This document shows positions 53,119 to 61,342 of a DNA stretch of 64,000 bases, piece by piece. Source of the DNA: CBDUQN01 sp965369375 (GTDB lineage: Bacteria > Krumholzibacteriota > Krumholzibacteriia > Krumholzibacteriales > Krumholzibacteriaceae). The notes below the pieces were generated by a model, which searched no databases, was not told where the DNA came from, and saw only the letters and a list, made by a program, of their open reading frames with translations. How positions within the stretch are numbered: position 1 is the first letter of the stretch; the number at the start of each line of letters is the position of its first letter. The stretch lies in NCBI GenBank assembly GCA_965369375.1, contig CBDUQN010000004.1:1-64000 (forward strand), read 5' to 3'. Both the position numbers and the translations under genes were made by a program.

Positions 53119-53571
53119 TTATCGGGCGGAGCTCGTCTTTGCCCACGTTGTGCCCGGCTTTTCCAGGCTGTAGTAGACCTTGATTTCCTCCAGCTCGTCG
53201 AATATCTGCGGGACCATCTGTATATCCATGCCGATCTCGATTTCCTCTTCCTCGATCGTCTCGCCGAACCAGGCGAGCGCCCTGCCGCCCTCCTCGAGAT
53301 CGACCAAACCGACGATATAGGGAGTCACGCTCTCGAAACCGGTAGGGGCCGCAACGATCTTGGTATAGGTATGAACGGTGGCCTTTCCGCTCATCTCGAA
53401 GAACTCGAAATCTCCGCTCATGCACACGTCGCAGTCCGCCCTAGGAGGAAAGGATGTGGCGCCGCAGCTCTTGCATCGCGATCCCATGATACGGCCGTCT
53501 TTGAGATACTGCGCGAAGTCCGTCACCTTTGTGAACGGCGCGAAGTTGACCAATCCAAACCATTTAAACAT
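53119..53571 (-). CDS. Zn-ribbon / OB-fold (DUF35-type) thiolase partner
   Basis: 150 aa. Rubredoxin-like zinc ribbon with C33-x2-C36 and C47-x2-C50, followed by an OB-fold (GKATVHTYTKI, PYIVGLVDLEEGGRALAWF). Such proteins are obligate partners of SCP2-type thiolases, for example BbsA with BbsB in benzylsuccinate degradation, and acyl-CoA acyltransferase complexes in archaea. It is encoded 3 bp after the thiolase at 53575 and before the second thiolase, so it could pair with either. Confidence 0.88.
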   Translation of the reverse strand: MFKWFGLVNFAPFTKVTDFAQYLKDGRIMGSRCKSCGATSFPPRADCDVCMSGDFEFFEMSGKATVHTYTKIVAAPTGFESVTPYIVGLVDLEEGGRALAWFGETIEEEEIEIGMDIQMVPQIFDELEEIKVYYSLEKPGTTWAKTSSAR

Positions 53572-53574
53572 CGT

Positions 53575-54729
53575 CTAATCCCTCCTCAGTATCTGTACGA
53601 AGCAGTATTGACCGATTCCGCCCACGTTGTGCGTGAGGCCGATATTGGCATCGGGAACCTGCCGGTCTCCCGCTTCTTCCCGCAGTTGCTTCGTGATTTC
53701 GTACGTCTGCGATACGCCGGTAGCGCCTATCGGATGACCTTTTGCCTTGAGGCCGCCGTCGATGTTTACCGGAAATTTCCCTTCTCTATATGTTTCTCGA
53801 TCTTCAATAAGCTTTCCACCCTCGCCCTTCTTGCAGAAACCGAGGTCCTCATACGCCATGATCTCGGCGATGGTAAAGCAGTCATGAACCTGCGCGACCT
53901 TTATATCCATCGGTTTCACGCCCGCCATTTTATAAGCTTCTTTCGCGGCTTCTTCCGCGCTCGGCAGACCCACGAGGTTGGGTCTTCGAAGCACGGACAT
54001 GCTGGCCGTCGCGCATCCCATGCCGTCGAGCCAAACCGGTTTCTTTGCAATTTCCTTGGTCTTGTTCTCACTTGCCAGAATGACACAGGCGGCGCCGTCA
54101 GCGTTCGCGCAGCAGTCATACACGTGCAACGGAGTCGCTATCTCATCAGACTCCAGCGCTTTCTCCATGGTGATCTCTTTCTGGAAGAGGGCGCAGGAGT
54201 TCCTGGTTCCGTAATGATGGTTCTTTATCGCCACCTGGAGCATCTGATCGTGTGTTGTGCCGAACTCGTGCATGTGGCGGCGGGCGAACATCGCGTAATA
54301 AGCGGGAAATGTGGTTCCGAACACCGATTCCCACTGCACCTCGCCGACCCTGCCCATGAGCGCCAGGATCTCCGGCGTCGACAGCTCGGTCATTTTCTGG
54401 CACCCGATCACGGCGACGATGTTGTAGAGTCCCGCTTTGATCGACATCCATGCGGTGCGTATCGCCGCGCTTCCCGACGCGCACGCAACCTCGGTGAGCC
54501 ACGTTGGTTTGGGCACGAGGCCGAGGTACTCCTGCACCACGCCGGGGAGGGAGCGCTGCTTGTGATATTCGGGAACGGACCCGATCACCGATGCCTCTAT
54601 ATCATTCTTCTCGATCCCGGCATCTTCGAGCGCCGCCCGGAAGACCTCGAAGGCCAGTTCCTGCACGGTCGCGTCGCTACGGCGGCCGAAGACCCCATGA
54701 CCAATACCGATGATTCCAACTCTCGCCAT
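53575..54729 (-). CDS. SCP2/lipid-transfer-type thiolase
   Basis: 384 aa from the ATG at 54729 (AGGAGG about 10 nt upstream); the frame is open further upstream inside the SDR gene but no homology supports this. Motifs: GIIGIGHGVFGRR, nucleophile TEVACASGSAAIR near residue 84, VHDCFTIAEIMAYEDLG near residue 290 and KAKGHPIGATGVSQ near residue 335. Closest to thiolases that need a Zn-ribbon/OB-fold partner such as BbsB. Sits 13 bp after the SDR gene. Confidence 0.88.
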   Translation of the reverse strand: MARVGIIGIGHGVFGRRSDATVQELAFEVFRAALEDAGIEKNDIEASVIGSVPEYHKQRSLPGVVQEYLGLVPKPTWLTEVACASGSAAIRTAWMSIKAGLYNIVAVIGCQKMTELSTPEILALMGRVGEVQWESVFGTTFPAYYAMFARRHMHEFGTTHDQMLQVAIKNHHYGTRNSCALFQKEITMEKALESDEIATPLHVYDCCANADGAACVILASENKTKEIAKKPVWLDGMGCATASMSVLRRPNLVGLPSAEEAAKEAYKMAGVKPMDIKVAQVHDCFTIAEIMAYEDLGFCKKGEGGKLIEDRETYREGKFPVNIDGGLKAKGHPIGATGVSQTYEITKQLREEAGDRQVPDANIGLTHNVGGIGQYCFVQILRRD

Positions 54730-54742
54730 AACGCTTTGCCTC

Positions 54743-55492
54743 CTATATGTATTGGCCGCCGTCGACCTGAATGATTTCACCTGTGATGTGGCGGGACCTG
54801 TCCGAACAGAGGAAAGCGACCACATTTGCGCAATCCTCCGGAGAGGCTATCCTGCCGATAACCGTTTCATCCACAGCCTTGTTGAGAAATTCCGGCGCTA
54901 TGTTCATGGCCATTTCGGTCATGACCATTCCGGGCGCGACAACATTGACATTCACGTTGAATTTGCCGAGCTCCCTTGCAAGGGCTTTGCTCATGGCGAT
55001 CTCTCCGCCCTTCGATGCGGAATAGTTGGTCTGGGCGAATTTGCCTCTCAAACCGTTGATCGACGAGATGTTCACTATCTTGCCGTGACGCTGTTCCTTG
55101 AACACCATGGCGGCAGCTTTGTTGTAATTGAAGTAGCCTTTAAGGTTCACGCTGATTACCGTGTCCCACTGCTTCTCTGACATCTTCCATATCACGCCGT
55201 CCCAGTTGATGCCGGCATTGCAGATCATGATATCGAGTCCCCCGAATTCCTTTATAACCGTATCCACCATGTTCTGCGCGTCATCGAAGCTCGAGACATC
55301 GGCCTTTATGGCGAGCCCCTTGCGGCCCATCTCCTCGATCCGGCGAATCACCTCTTTCGCTTCGGCATCGTGGCGGCGATAGTTGATGGCAACATTGCAG
55401 CCCTCTTCGCCGAGCGTGAGGGCGACCGCGGTGCCTATCCCCATGCTGCCGCCGGTGACAATGGCGCACTTTCCTTCCAAACCTAGATCCAT
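54743..55492 (-). CDS. Short-chain dehydrogenase/reductase (FabG-like 3-hydroxyacyl-CoA dehydrogenase)
   Basis: 249 aa. Cofactor motif TGGSMGIG at residues 14-21, NAGINWDG near 90, catalytic Ser in NISSINGLRG near 140, YxxxK as YSASKGG near 155, and GGQYI at the end. Arg residues after beta-2 (NYRRHD) suggest NADP(H), but context suggests 3-hydroxyacyl-CoA oxidation. First gene of the five-gene operon; it could duplicate the dehydrogenase step of the fusion protein for a different substrate, as BbsCD does in toluene degradation. Confidence 0.88.
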   Translation of the reverse strand: MDLGLEGKCAIVTGGSMGIGTAVALTLGEEGCNVAINYRRHDAEAKEVIRRIEEMGRKGLAIKADVSSFDDAQNMVDTVIKEFGGLDIMICNAGINWDGVIWKMSEKQWDTVISVNLKGYFNYNKAAAMVFKEQRHGKIVNISSINGLRGKFAQTNYSASKGGEIAMSKALARELGKFNVNVNVVAPGMVMTEMAMNIAPEFLNKAVDETVIGRIASPEDCANVVAFLCSDRSRHITGEIIQVDGGQYI

Positions 55493-55620
55493 AATGTAAT
55501 CCCCCGTTTTGGCAATAGATGACTGGTGCCTGAATTTATCGACACTGCATCCGAATAGAAAAAAGTCACCTTGGCCTAATCAAGAATTGATACTCTAAGG
55601 CTCCTTTGATTGATAACAAA

Positions 55621-55663
55621 CTGGTTTTCGGATATCCACGTGAATACCGTGGCTGAAAACCAG
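55621..55663. other. Two-stem hairpin (possible terminator of the sulfatase-like gene)
   Basis: CTGGTTTTC (55621-55629) pairs perfectly with GAAAACCAG (55655-55663), and inside it CCACG (55636-55640) pairs with CGTGG (55648-55652) around a 7-nt loop. On the minus strand it is followed by TTTGTTATC, a weak T-tract, so it might terminate transcription after 55897. The nested architecture resembles the hairpin at 46337-46375. Confidence 0.45.
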
Positions 55664-55703
55664 TGAATGGTAATCCATATCTTAAATCGGCAACTATGTC
55701 AAG

Positions 55704-55882
55704 TATGACCTCACCGGCAGGATTGAACCGGATCGAGGGAAAGTGCCGGGATTGAAGCAAATATGACCTCACCGGCAGGCCGGCAGGATTGAACCGGATC
55801 GAGGGAAAGTGCCGGGATTGAAGCAAATTTGACCCCATCGGCAGGCCGGCAGGATTGAACCGGATCGAGGGAAAGTGCCGGA
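55704..55882. repeat. Tandem 58/66-bp intergenic repeats
   Basis: Unit 1 (55704-55761, 58 bp), unit 2 (55762-55827, 66 bp) and a truncated unit 3 (55828-55882) are nearly identical. Shared core: GATTGAACCGGATCGAGGGA followed by AAGTGCCGGGATTGAAGC. Units 2 and 3 carry a second copy of CCGGCAGG, which explains the 8-bp difference. The elements abut the end of the sulfatase-like gene. They look like a family of dispersed intergenic elements rather than a CRISPR, since there are no unique spacers. Confidence 0.7.
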
Positions 55883-55896
55883 ATGTTGTGTGAACG

Positions 55897-57336
55897 TTAG
55901 AGATATCCGAGACCCTTGAGCTCGTCTTTTATTGCATCCCGTTCATGGTCACTCAGGTCTCTACCTTTGCCGAGGTCGTAGTCTTTCTTTTCGTAGTAGT
56001 CCGTGATAAGGCCCTGGAGCTCTCGTACGCGTTCCTTGCACCGCTTGGCTCTGTTCACCGCTTCGGACGGATCTGCTTTTAGATCGTAGAGTTGCGGCCC
56101 CTTGCCGCCGAGACGTTTCACCGTCCTCGCGAGCTGCTGCTTGATGCTCGCTTTGGCGCTGCCTGATTTCCTTCTGCTTGCGGTTATCAACTTGTCGTAG
56201 CCGTAGACCACGCTGATAGACCGGCCTGCTTCAGAATAAACGGGCGCCGCAGGTCCTCGTTTGTTCGCCGGCGCCTCTCCATCGGATGGATCGAAGAGAT
56301 GGCGAACACTTTTCACTGCGAGATGCGCCGGCATTTCGATATCCGCCAGATCGAGAAGCGTCGGCAGAATATTGATATGTGATACATTGCTTTCGACCTG
56401 CCTTGAGGCCTTTCTGGAGCCGTTGTAACTCACGATCCACGGTGTCTTGATTATCTCGTTGTAGAGATCGGTGCTTCCGTGGCCGAAGGAGCCGTGATCC
56501 CACAGCTGCTCGCCGTGATCCGAAGAGACACTGATGATCGAGGACCTGCGTATACCGAGATTTTCGAGCTTTGCGAAGAGGAGACCGAGCAGCTCGTCGA
56601 CGAGCTTGATTTCCATACGGTAGAGGAATTTTATGAAATTAACCTCCGCCTCGCCGAGCTTGATCCTGTTTGTTTTTTCCACGATGTTGTTGTGGGCTCG
56701 TATCATGACTTCGGGTATCACACCGTTTTCAGGATCGGGAAAGAGGGCTTGCATGGTGCTGTTGCCTTTTGTTCGCCTGTATCCTTCATCGTAGCTTTTC
56801 GCTTTCTTTATCCTATCATGAAACTCGGCCGGAAATCTGTAGGGCGTGTGGGGTGTGGAAAGATGAAGAAAGAAAAAGAACGGGGCGTCATGATTTTGCT
56901 CGATCCATTCCACAGCCCGTTTCGTCTCGATTATGGGTCCCTCCACCGACCAGTTTTCAGTAAGATCGGTCAGTGATTCCAGGGAATCGAATGATTGCTT
57001 GAAGAAGTTCTTGAAAAATCCGAAATCAACGACGGCTTTCCTCTGGTACCCGTTCTCCCCCAGAATCTTCAGGAGCGGACTCGGAGGGAGCATCTTTATA
57101 TCAAAATCATACACGCCGTGGTGTGCAGGGTAGAGAGAAGTGAATAGCGAGGCGAAAGCCGGGGCGGTGAAGTTCGAGGTGGAATAGGCGTTCTTGAAAA
57201 TTACGCCGTCCTCAGCCAATGCATCCAGATTCGGGCTCACGCATTCCTTATCGCCGTAGCACCCGAGGTGATCGGCGCGCATCGTATCGATGACGATCAG
57301 GAAAATGTGAGGTTTGTCCATGGCTCGCTCGTCCAT
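55897..57336 (-). CDS. Alkaline-phosphatase-superfamily sulfatase-like hydrolase
   Basis: 479 aa. Metal and active-site segments: IFLIVIDTMRADHLGCYG at the N-terminus, STSNFTAPAFASLFTSLYPAHHG near residue 50, and VSSDHGEQLWDHGSFGHG near residue 268. The Cys/Ser-x-Pro-x-Arg formylglycine motif of true sulfatases is absent (the segment reads FTAPAF), so a Thr or Ser nucleophile is likely and it may be a phosphodiesterase, phosphatase or phosphoglycerol-transferase-like enzyme. No signal peptide is visible. The ATG at 57336 has no strong ribosome site; Met6 is an alternative. Confidence 0.82.
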   Translation of the reverse strand: MDERAMDKPHIFLIVIDTMRADHLGCYGDKECVSPNLDALAEDGVIFKNAYSTSNFTAPAFASLFTSLYPAHHGVYDFDIKMLPPSPLLKILGENGYQRKAVVDFGFFKNFFKQSFDSLESLTDLTENWSVEGPIIETKRAVEWIEQNHDAPFFFFLHLSTPHTPYRFPAEFHDRIKKAKSYDEGYRRTKGNSTMQALFPDPENGVIPEVMIRAHNNIVEKTNRIKLGEAEVNFIKFLYRMEIKLVDELLGLLFAKLENLGIRRSSIISVSSDHGEQLWDHGSFGHGSTDLYNEIIKTPWIVSYNGSRKASRQVESNVSHINILPTLLDLADIEMPAHLAVKSVRHLFDPSDGEAPANKRGPAAPVYSEAGRSISVVYGYDKLITASRRKSGSAKASIKQQLARTVKRLGGKGPQLYDLKADPSEAVNRAKRCKERVRELQGLITDYYEKKDYDLGKGRDLSDHERDAIKDELKGLGYL

Positions 57337-57362
57337 GCCTGCATTCTAGCACGATATTTCTA

Positions 57363-57391
57363 TTGAAAGCACCCGTATTTTGTTCTATAAT
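57363..57391 (+). promoter_or_regulatory. Sigma-70-type promoter of the secreted-protein gene
   Basis: TTGAAA (57363-57368), a 17-bp spacer and a perfect TATAAT (57386-57391). Predicted start near 57398, leaving a leader of about 88 nt to the ATG at 57486. Confidence 0.65.
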
Positions 57392-57485
57392 CGGTTTTCC
57401 TACAGGGTGTTCTGTCTGTTTATAATAGAAATCACGGGGCTGATAGTTCTTGTCGATTTCTTATACATGAAGGAAGGTGGATTTC

Positions 57486-58247
57486 ATGAGAAAGGTAATG
57501 GGAATACTCATCGCGCTGTTCTTGCTTGTTGCTGTTGCAGATACGGTACGGGGAGAAAAGGATTCCAAGAGTGATCCTGCGGCTTCGCTGGACGCAGGCG
57601 TCATTAAAGAGATGCATCTGGAATACAAGGTCAATATGGCGATTCCCGGCAGGCCAATGACCGTTGATATATCTCGAACCATAAAAAAAGCGAAGGCCGG
57701 AAAGCGCCCCATCTGGAGGATAATCAGCATGAGCGAAACGCAGATGGGCACCGCCGTAGATACCTTTGAAATCGATGCGAAGACCCTTCTTCCGGTGAGC
57801 TGGAGGGCGAGGTTTGCCCAGGTATCAATAGAGATGAATTACCGTGAGAATGCCGTTAAGGGAAGTATCGATGCGGGATCCGGATCGGCGATGCCAGTTG
57901 ACGTTACGTTGGAGAAGCCCGTTCTCGGCGATGGGTCGGCGTTCGAGGTCGTGTTACCGGCGTTGCCGCTCAAAAAGGGGTACAAGACAAGGCTCGATAT
58001 GTTCGATTCCGAAAAGCAGGAGGTGCGATCGATGGCGCTCGAGGTTGTCGGTGAGGAAACAGTGACCGTTCCTGCCGGCACCTTTGAAACCATTGCCGTC
58101 AAGCTGATACCTGTCGATGAAAGTTTTGGCGGCGGCACGTACTATATCAGCCTGAAGGATCCGCGCGTGCTGGTGCGCGGCGTTTTTCAGATGCCCAAAG
58201 AGGCGGGAGGAGGAACCGTTACATCCGAGCTTGCAGGCTATAAATAA
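57486..58247 (+). CDS. Exported DUF3108-like protein
   Basis: 253 aa from the ATG at 57486, with AGGAAGGTGG just upstream; a GTG at 57477 lies inside that site. Signal peptide MRKVMGILIALFLLVAVADTVRG, then a beta-rich domain. Segments such as EIDAKTLLPVSWRARF and VTVPAGTFETIAVKL (thioester-free 'PAGTFE' motif) match DUF3108-type envelope proteins, whose function is unknown. It is the only gene of its transcript unit with a clear promoter and precedes the histidine kinase by 212 bp. Confidence 0.75.
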   Translation: MRKVMGILIALFLLVAVADTVRGEKDSKSDPAASLDAGVIKEMHLEYKVNMAIPGRPMTVDISRTIKKAKAGKRPIWRIISMSETQMGTAVDTFEIDAKTLLPVSWRARFAQVSIEMNYRENAVKGSIDAGSGSAMPVDVTLEKPVLGDGSAFEVVLPALPLKKGYKTRLDMFDSEKQEVRSMALEVVGEETVTVPAGTFETIAVKLIPVDESFGGGTYYISLKDPRVLVRGVFQMPKEAGGGTVTSELAGYK

Positions 58248-58333
58248 ATGCATATTGGCGGCAGCGGTATGATCGAACTCGAGAGCGCTCTTCGGTGTGA
58301 ATTGCGCTCTTTTTCATTGTGCCGGTCGAATGG

Positions 58334-58389
58334 GATTACCGGGGCAGATTACCGGGGCAGAATCGGGACAGATTACCGGGGCAGAATCG
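58334..58389 (+). repeat. Short GATTACCGGGGCA repeats
   Basis: GATTACCGGGGCA occurs at 58334-58346, 58347-58359 and 58371-58383; copies two and three are followed by GAATCG, and a degenerate fourth GATTAATCGGGCGGCA begins at 58394. The region is gene-free. Similar ACCGGGGCAG-type tracts occur as dispersed intergenic repeats in many bacteria, sometimes linked to REP-type transposases; none is seen here. Confidence 0.55.
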
Positions 58390-58459
58390 AATTGATTAAT
58401 CGGGCGGCACGGGTTACTATTTCCGGCGGTTGCACTATCTCTTTAACCGGTGATAAATC

Positions 58460-61297
58460 ATGGATAAACCCCGACTGCTCTACATCGAAGACAATGATGA
58501 TCAGCGCAGGTCCCTAACCAAGCTTTTGCGGTCTCGGGGATTTACCGTGACTCCGTCGAAATCGGGCGCTACGGGATTCGACTTCTTCAAGAAGAGAAGA
58601 TTCGACATAATCCTCTGTGATCTGAATATGCCGGGGATGGGTGGTGAGAAGGTCCTCGAAAAGGTTCGACGGCTCAACGGAGATATCCCTTTCATATTGC
58701 TATCGGCGCATGGAACCGTCTCACTTGCGATCAAGGCCATAAAGAAAGGCGCCGACGACTTCATTCTCAAGCCGGCCGAGATAAACGTCATAGCGATTAC
58801 CCTCAAAAAGGCCGTCGAGAAACGCAAGCTCGAAAAGCAGTTGAGGGATTCTGAAGCGAAGCTCCGCATCGTAACCGAGAACGTTCCCGATTTTATCTAC
58901 GCGCTGGATCTCAATGGTGTGTTTCTCAGTCTCAGCGCTTCCCCGGAGAATACCTTGGAGTATAGTCCCGGGGAACTTATCGGCACCTCCATATTCAACG
59001 TTATTCATCCGGACGATCGCGAGGCTGTCCTCGAGAATTTCCATCGATCCCTAGCCGCCCATGAAACAGGTGTGCAGACGATTACGTTTCGCATGGTTTC
59101 AAAATCGGGAAAGGTGAGACAGTTTGAAATAAAGCGGCGGCATATTTATGAGAATAAACAGTGTGTCCAGAGCGTAGGTATAGCGCGCGATGTAACCGAG
59201 CAGCATGAGGCGGAAGAGAAGATAAAGCTCTACCGGGAGCTGTTCATCAATGCGAACGACGGTATCGCTATCTTCGATTCTGCAGGGTATTTCATGGAGC
59301 GAAATGCCATGCATCTCGAGAAACTGGGCTTCAGAGAAGATTTTTCCGGCAAGAAGTTCTCGGAGTTGCTCGGAGCGAGGGGACCGGAGATAGAGAAAAC
59401 AGTTTTCGATAAGGGCGAATTCCGTGGTGAGATCACCGTTGCGGGGCCTGATGGATCTGCAACAACAATCGACTTGTCGATTTTCAGGATCAAGAAGGAA
59501 TCCGGAGAAGCACTCGGCTATGCGGGGATTGCCCGGGATATCACGCAACGGAAGAAGGCCGAAGAGCAGATCGCGAATCGGTTGCGGTACGAGGAAGGGC
59601 TTGCCGCGCTGTCCCAATCCCTCCTCAAGGAATCCGAAGCCGATGATGCGCTCGATCATGCGCTGAAGCATCTGCTCAATGCGGCGCGTGTGGGCCGCGT
59701 GTACATTTTCGAGAACTTCATGGACGAAGTCGATGGATTGTGCATGCGCCAGACGCACGAAGTATGTGTGCCGGGTGTCGAGCCGCAAATTGACAATCCG
59801 CTGCTTCAGCATGCCCCGTACAAGGAGGGTTTTGACGAGTGGCGAAAGCTTTTGGAGAGTGGAGAATCGGTTGGGGGGCTCATCAAGGATTTATCTGGAT
59901 CCGAACGGGCGGTATTCGAGGCGCAGGAGATCCTCTCGATCCTCGTCATTCCCATTACCGTTGCCGGGCACTGGTACGGTTTCATAGGTTTCGACGATGT
60001 CCGCGAAGAGCGCGAGTGGAACAAGGAGGATGTGAGAACCCTTCGAACGGCCGCCGAGATCATTGGCAGCTATATACAGCATCAACAGTTCGAGGAATCC
60101 CTTCGATTCAGCGAGGAACGGTTCCGAGGCCTCGTGGAGAACGCGAACGATATCATCTATGCATTGTCTCCTGAGGGCGTGTTCACATACGTGTCACCGA
60201 AAGTCACCGATATCCTCGGCTATGAGGTCGAAGAGGTTCTCGGGAAACCCCTCTTCCCGTTTATGCACCCCGATGACAGGGAAGAGAGCATAAAGTGGTG
60301 GCAGTCGGGCATGGAGTGTCACGCGGAGCATGCCGCCGGCTACGAATTCAGGCAATTTCACAAGGACGGCAGCATCAGGTGGTTTACGACCAACGCGTCA
60401 CCGATACTCGATGAGGACGGTAATATCATGATGCTTATCGGTGTCTCCCATGATATTACCGAGCCGAAACGGATTCTTAAGGAGCTCCAGGAGGCGAACA
60501 GACATCTGAAGGAGACGCAGATACAACTCGTGCAATCAGAGAAGATGGCATCTCTCGGCCAGCTCGTCGCCGGAATTGCCCACGAGATCAACACGCCGAT
60601 CGGTGCGCTCAGCAGCATGCATGATACGCTCATGCGCGCGATGGACAAACTGAAGGCGGTAATCGATGAGACGTGTCCTCGGGGCGCCATCGATCAATCC
60701 GAGATGGACGCGACGCTCAAGATAATCGATGATTCGAACAAGGTCATCAAATCGGGTGCGGAGCGGGTTATAACAATCGTTCGGCGGTTGCGCAGTTTTG
60801 CCCGCCTCGACGAGGCCGAGCTCAAAACGGTAGATATCCATGAAGGCCTCGAAGATACCCTTACGTTGATTCACCATGAGATCAAGCATGATATCACTGT
60901 CGTTAAGAATTACGGGAATATTCCGTCCGTTGCCTGCTATCCGGGTCAGTTGAATCAGGTTTTCCTCAATGTTTTGATAAACGCGAAACAGGCGATCAAT
61001 GGCAAGGGAGAAATCACTATAACAACCTTTATCGAGGACAATAATATCTACATTGCAATCAAAGACACCGGTCCCGGTATCTCCCAGGAGAATCTCGGCA
61101 GGGTATTCGATCCGGGTTTCACGACAAAGGGTGTGGGTGTCGGAACGGGGCTCGGCTTGTCGATCTGCTACAAGATCATGCAGGTTCACAGGGGGGGGAT
61201 CACAGTCGAGAGTGAACCGGGAAGGGGCACGACATTTACGCTCCATTTCCCGATGAATCTCGAATTGATGCTCGAAGAAAATGTTGACAATAAATAG
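58460..61297 (+). CDS. Reverse-hybrid multi-sensor histidine kinase (REC-PAS-PAS-GAF-PAS-HisKA-HATPase)
   Basis: 945 aa, no membrane segment, so a cytoplasmic sensor. Receiver at about 5-120 with EDND and phospho-Asp in ILCDLNMPGMGG; PAS domains at about 130-250 and 255-375; GAF at about 390-545; a third PAS at about 555-675; phospho-His in GIAHEINTPIG near 710; ATPase boxes NVLINAKQAI, DTGPGISQ, FDPGFTTKGVGVGTGLGLS. The receiver precedes the kinase, so it can accept phosphate from another kinase and tune the C-terminal kinase. No separate response regulator is adjacent, so its output partner is unknown. Confidence 0.92.
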   Translation: MDKPRLLYIEDNDDQRRSLTKLLRSRGFTVTPSKSGATGFDFFKKRRFDIILCDLNMPGMGGEKVLEKVRRLNGDIPFILLSAHGTVSLAIKAIKKGADDFILKPAEINVIAITLKKAVEKRKLEKQLRDSEAKLRIVTENVPDFIYALDLNGVFLSLSASPENTLEYSPGELIGTSIFNVIHPDDREAVLENFHRSLAAHETGVQTITFRMVSKSGKVRQFEIKRRHIYENKQCVQSVGIARDVTEQHEAEEKIKLYRELFINANDGIAIFDSAGYFMERNAMHLEKLGFREDFSGKKFSELLGARGPEIEKTVFDKGEFRGEITVAGPDGSATTIDLSIFRIKKESGEALGYAGIARDITQRKKAEEQIANRLRYEEGLAALSQSLLKESEADDALDHALKHLLNAARVGRVYIFENFMDEVDGLCMRQTHEVCVPGVEPQIDNPLLQHAPYKEGFDEWRKLLESGESVGGLIKDLSGSERAVFEAQEILSILVIPITVAGHWYGFIGFDDVREEREWNKEDVRTLRTAAEIIGSYIQHQQFEESLRFSEERFRGLVENANDIIYALSPEGVFTYVSPKVTDILGYEVEEVLGKPLFPFMHPDDREESIKWWQSGMECHAEHAAGYEFRQFHKDGSIRWFTTNASPILDEDGNIMMLIGVSHDITEPKRILKELQEANRHLKETQIQLVQSEKMASLGQLVAGIAHEINTPIGALSSMHDTLMRAMDKLKAVIDETCPRGAIDQSEMDATLKIIDDSNKVIKSGAERVITIVRRLRSFARLDEAELKTVDIHEGLEDTLTLIHHEIKHDITVVKNYGNIPSVACYPGQLNQVFLNVLINAKQAINGKGEITITTFIEDNNIYIAIKDTGPGISQENLGRVFDPGFTTKGVGVGTGLGLSICYKIMQVHRGGITVESEPGRGTTFTLHFPMNLELMLEENVDNK

Positions 61298-61342
61298 CCT
61301 TTCCGTTGATACATATGTATTGAAAGGGGCATATATCTTTTC

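Larger units (their letters stand above)
55493..55896. other. Gene-free repeat-bearing intergenic region
   Basis: 404 bp between the sulfatase-like gene and the SDR operon, both on the minus strand. It contains a long two-stem hairpin (55621-55663) and tandem repeats (55704-55882), described separately. Reading frames crossing the repeats have no ribosome site or homology. The promoter of the SDR operon should lie near 55493-55600. Confidence 0.6.

Noticed and set aside
55704..55882. Possible CRISPR array
   Set aside because: Repeats are contiguous, differ by an internal 8-bp duplication and have no unique spacers; no cas genes are present.
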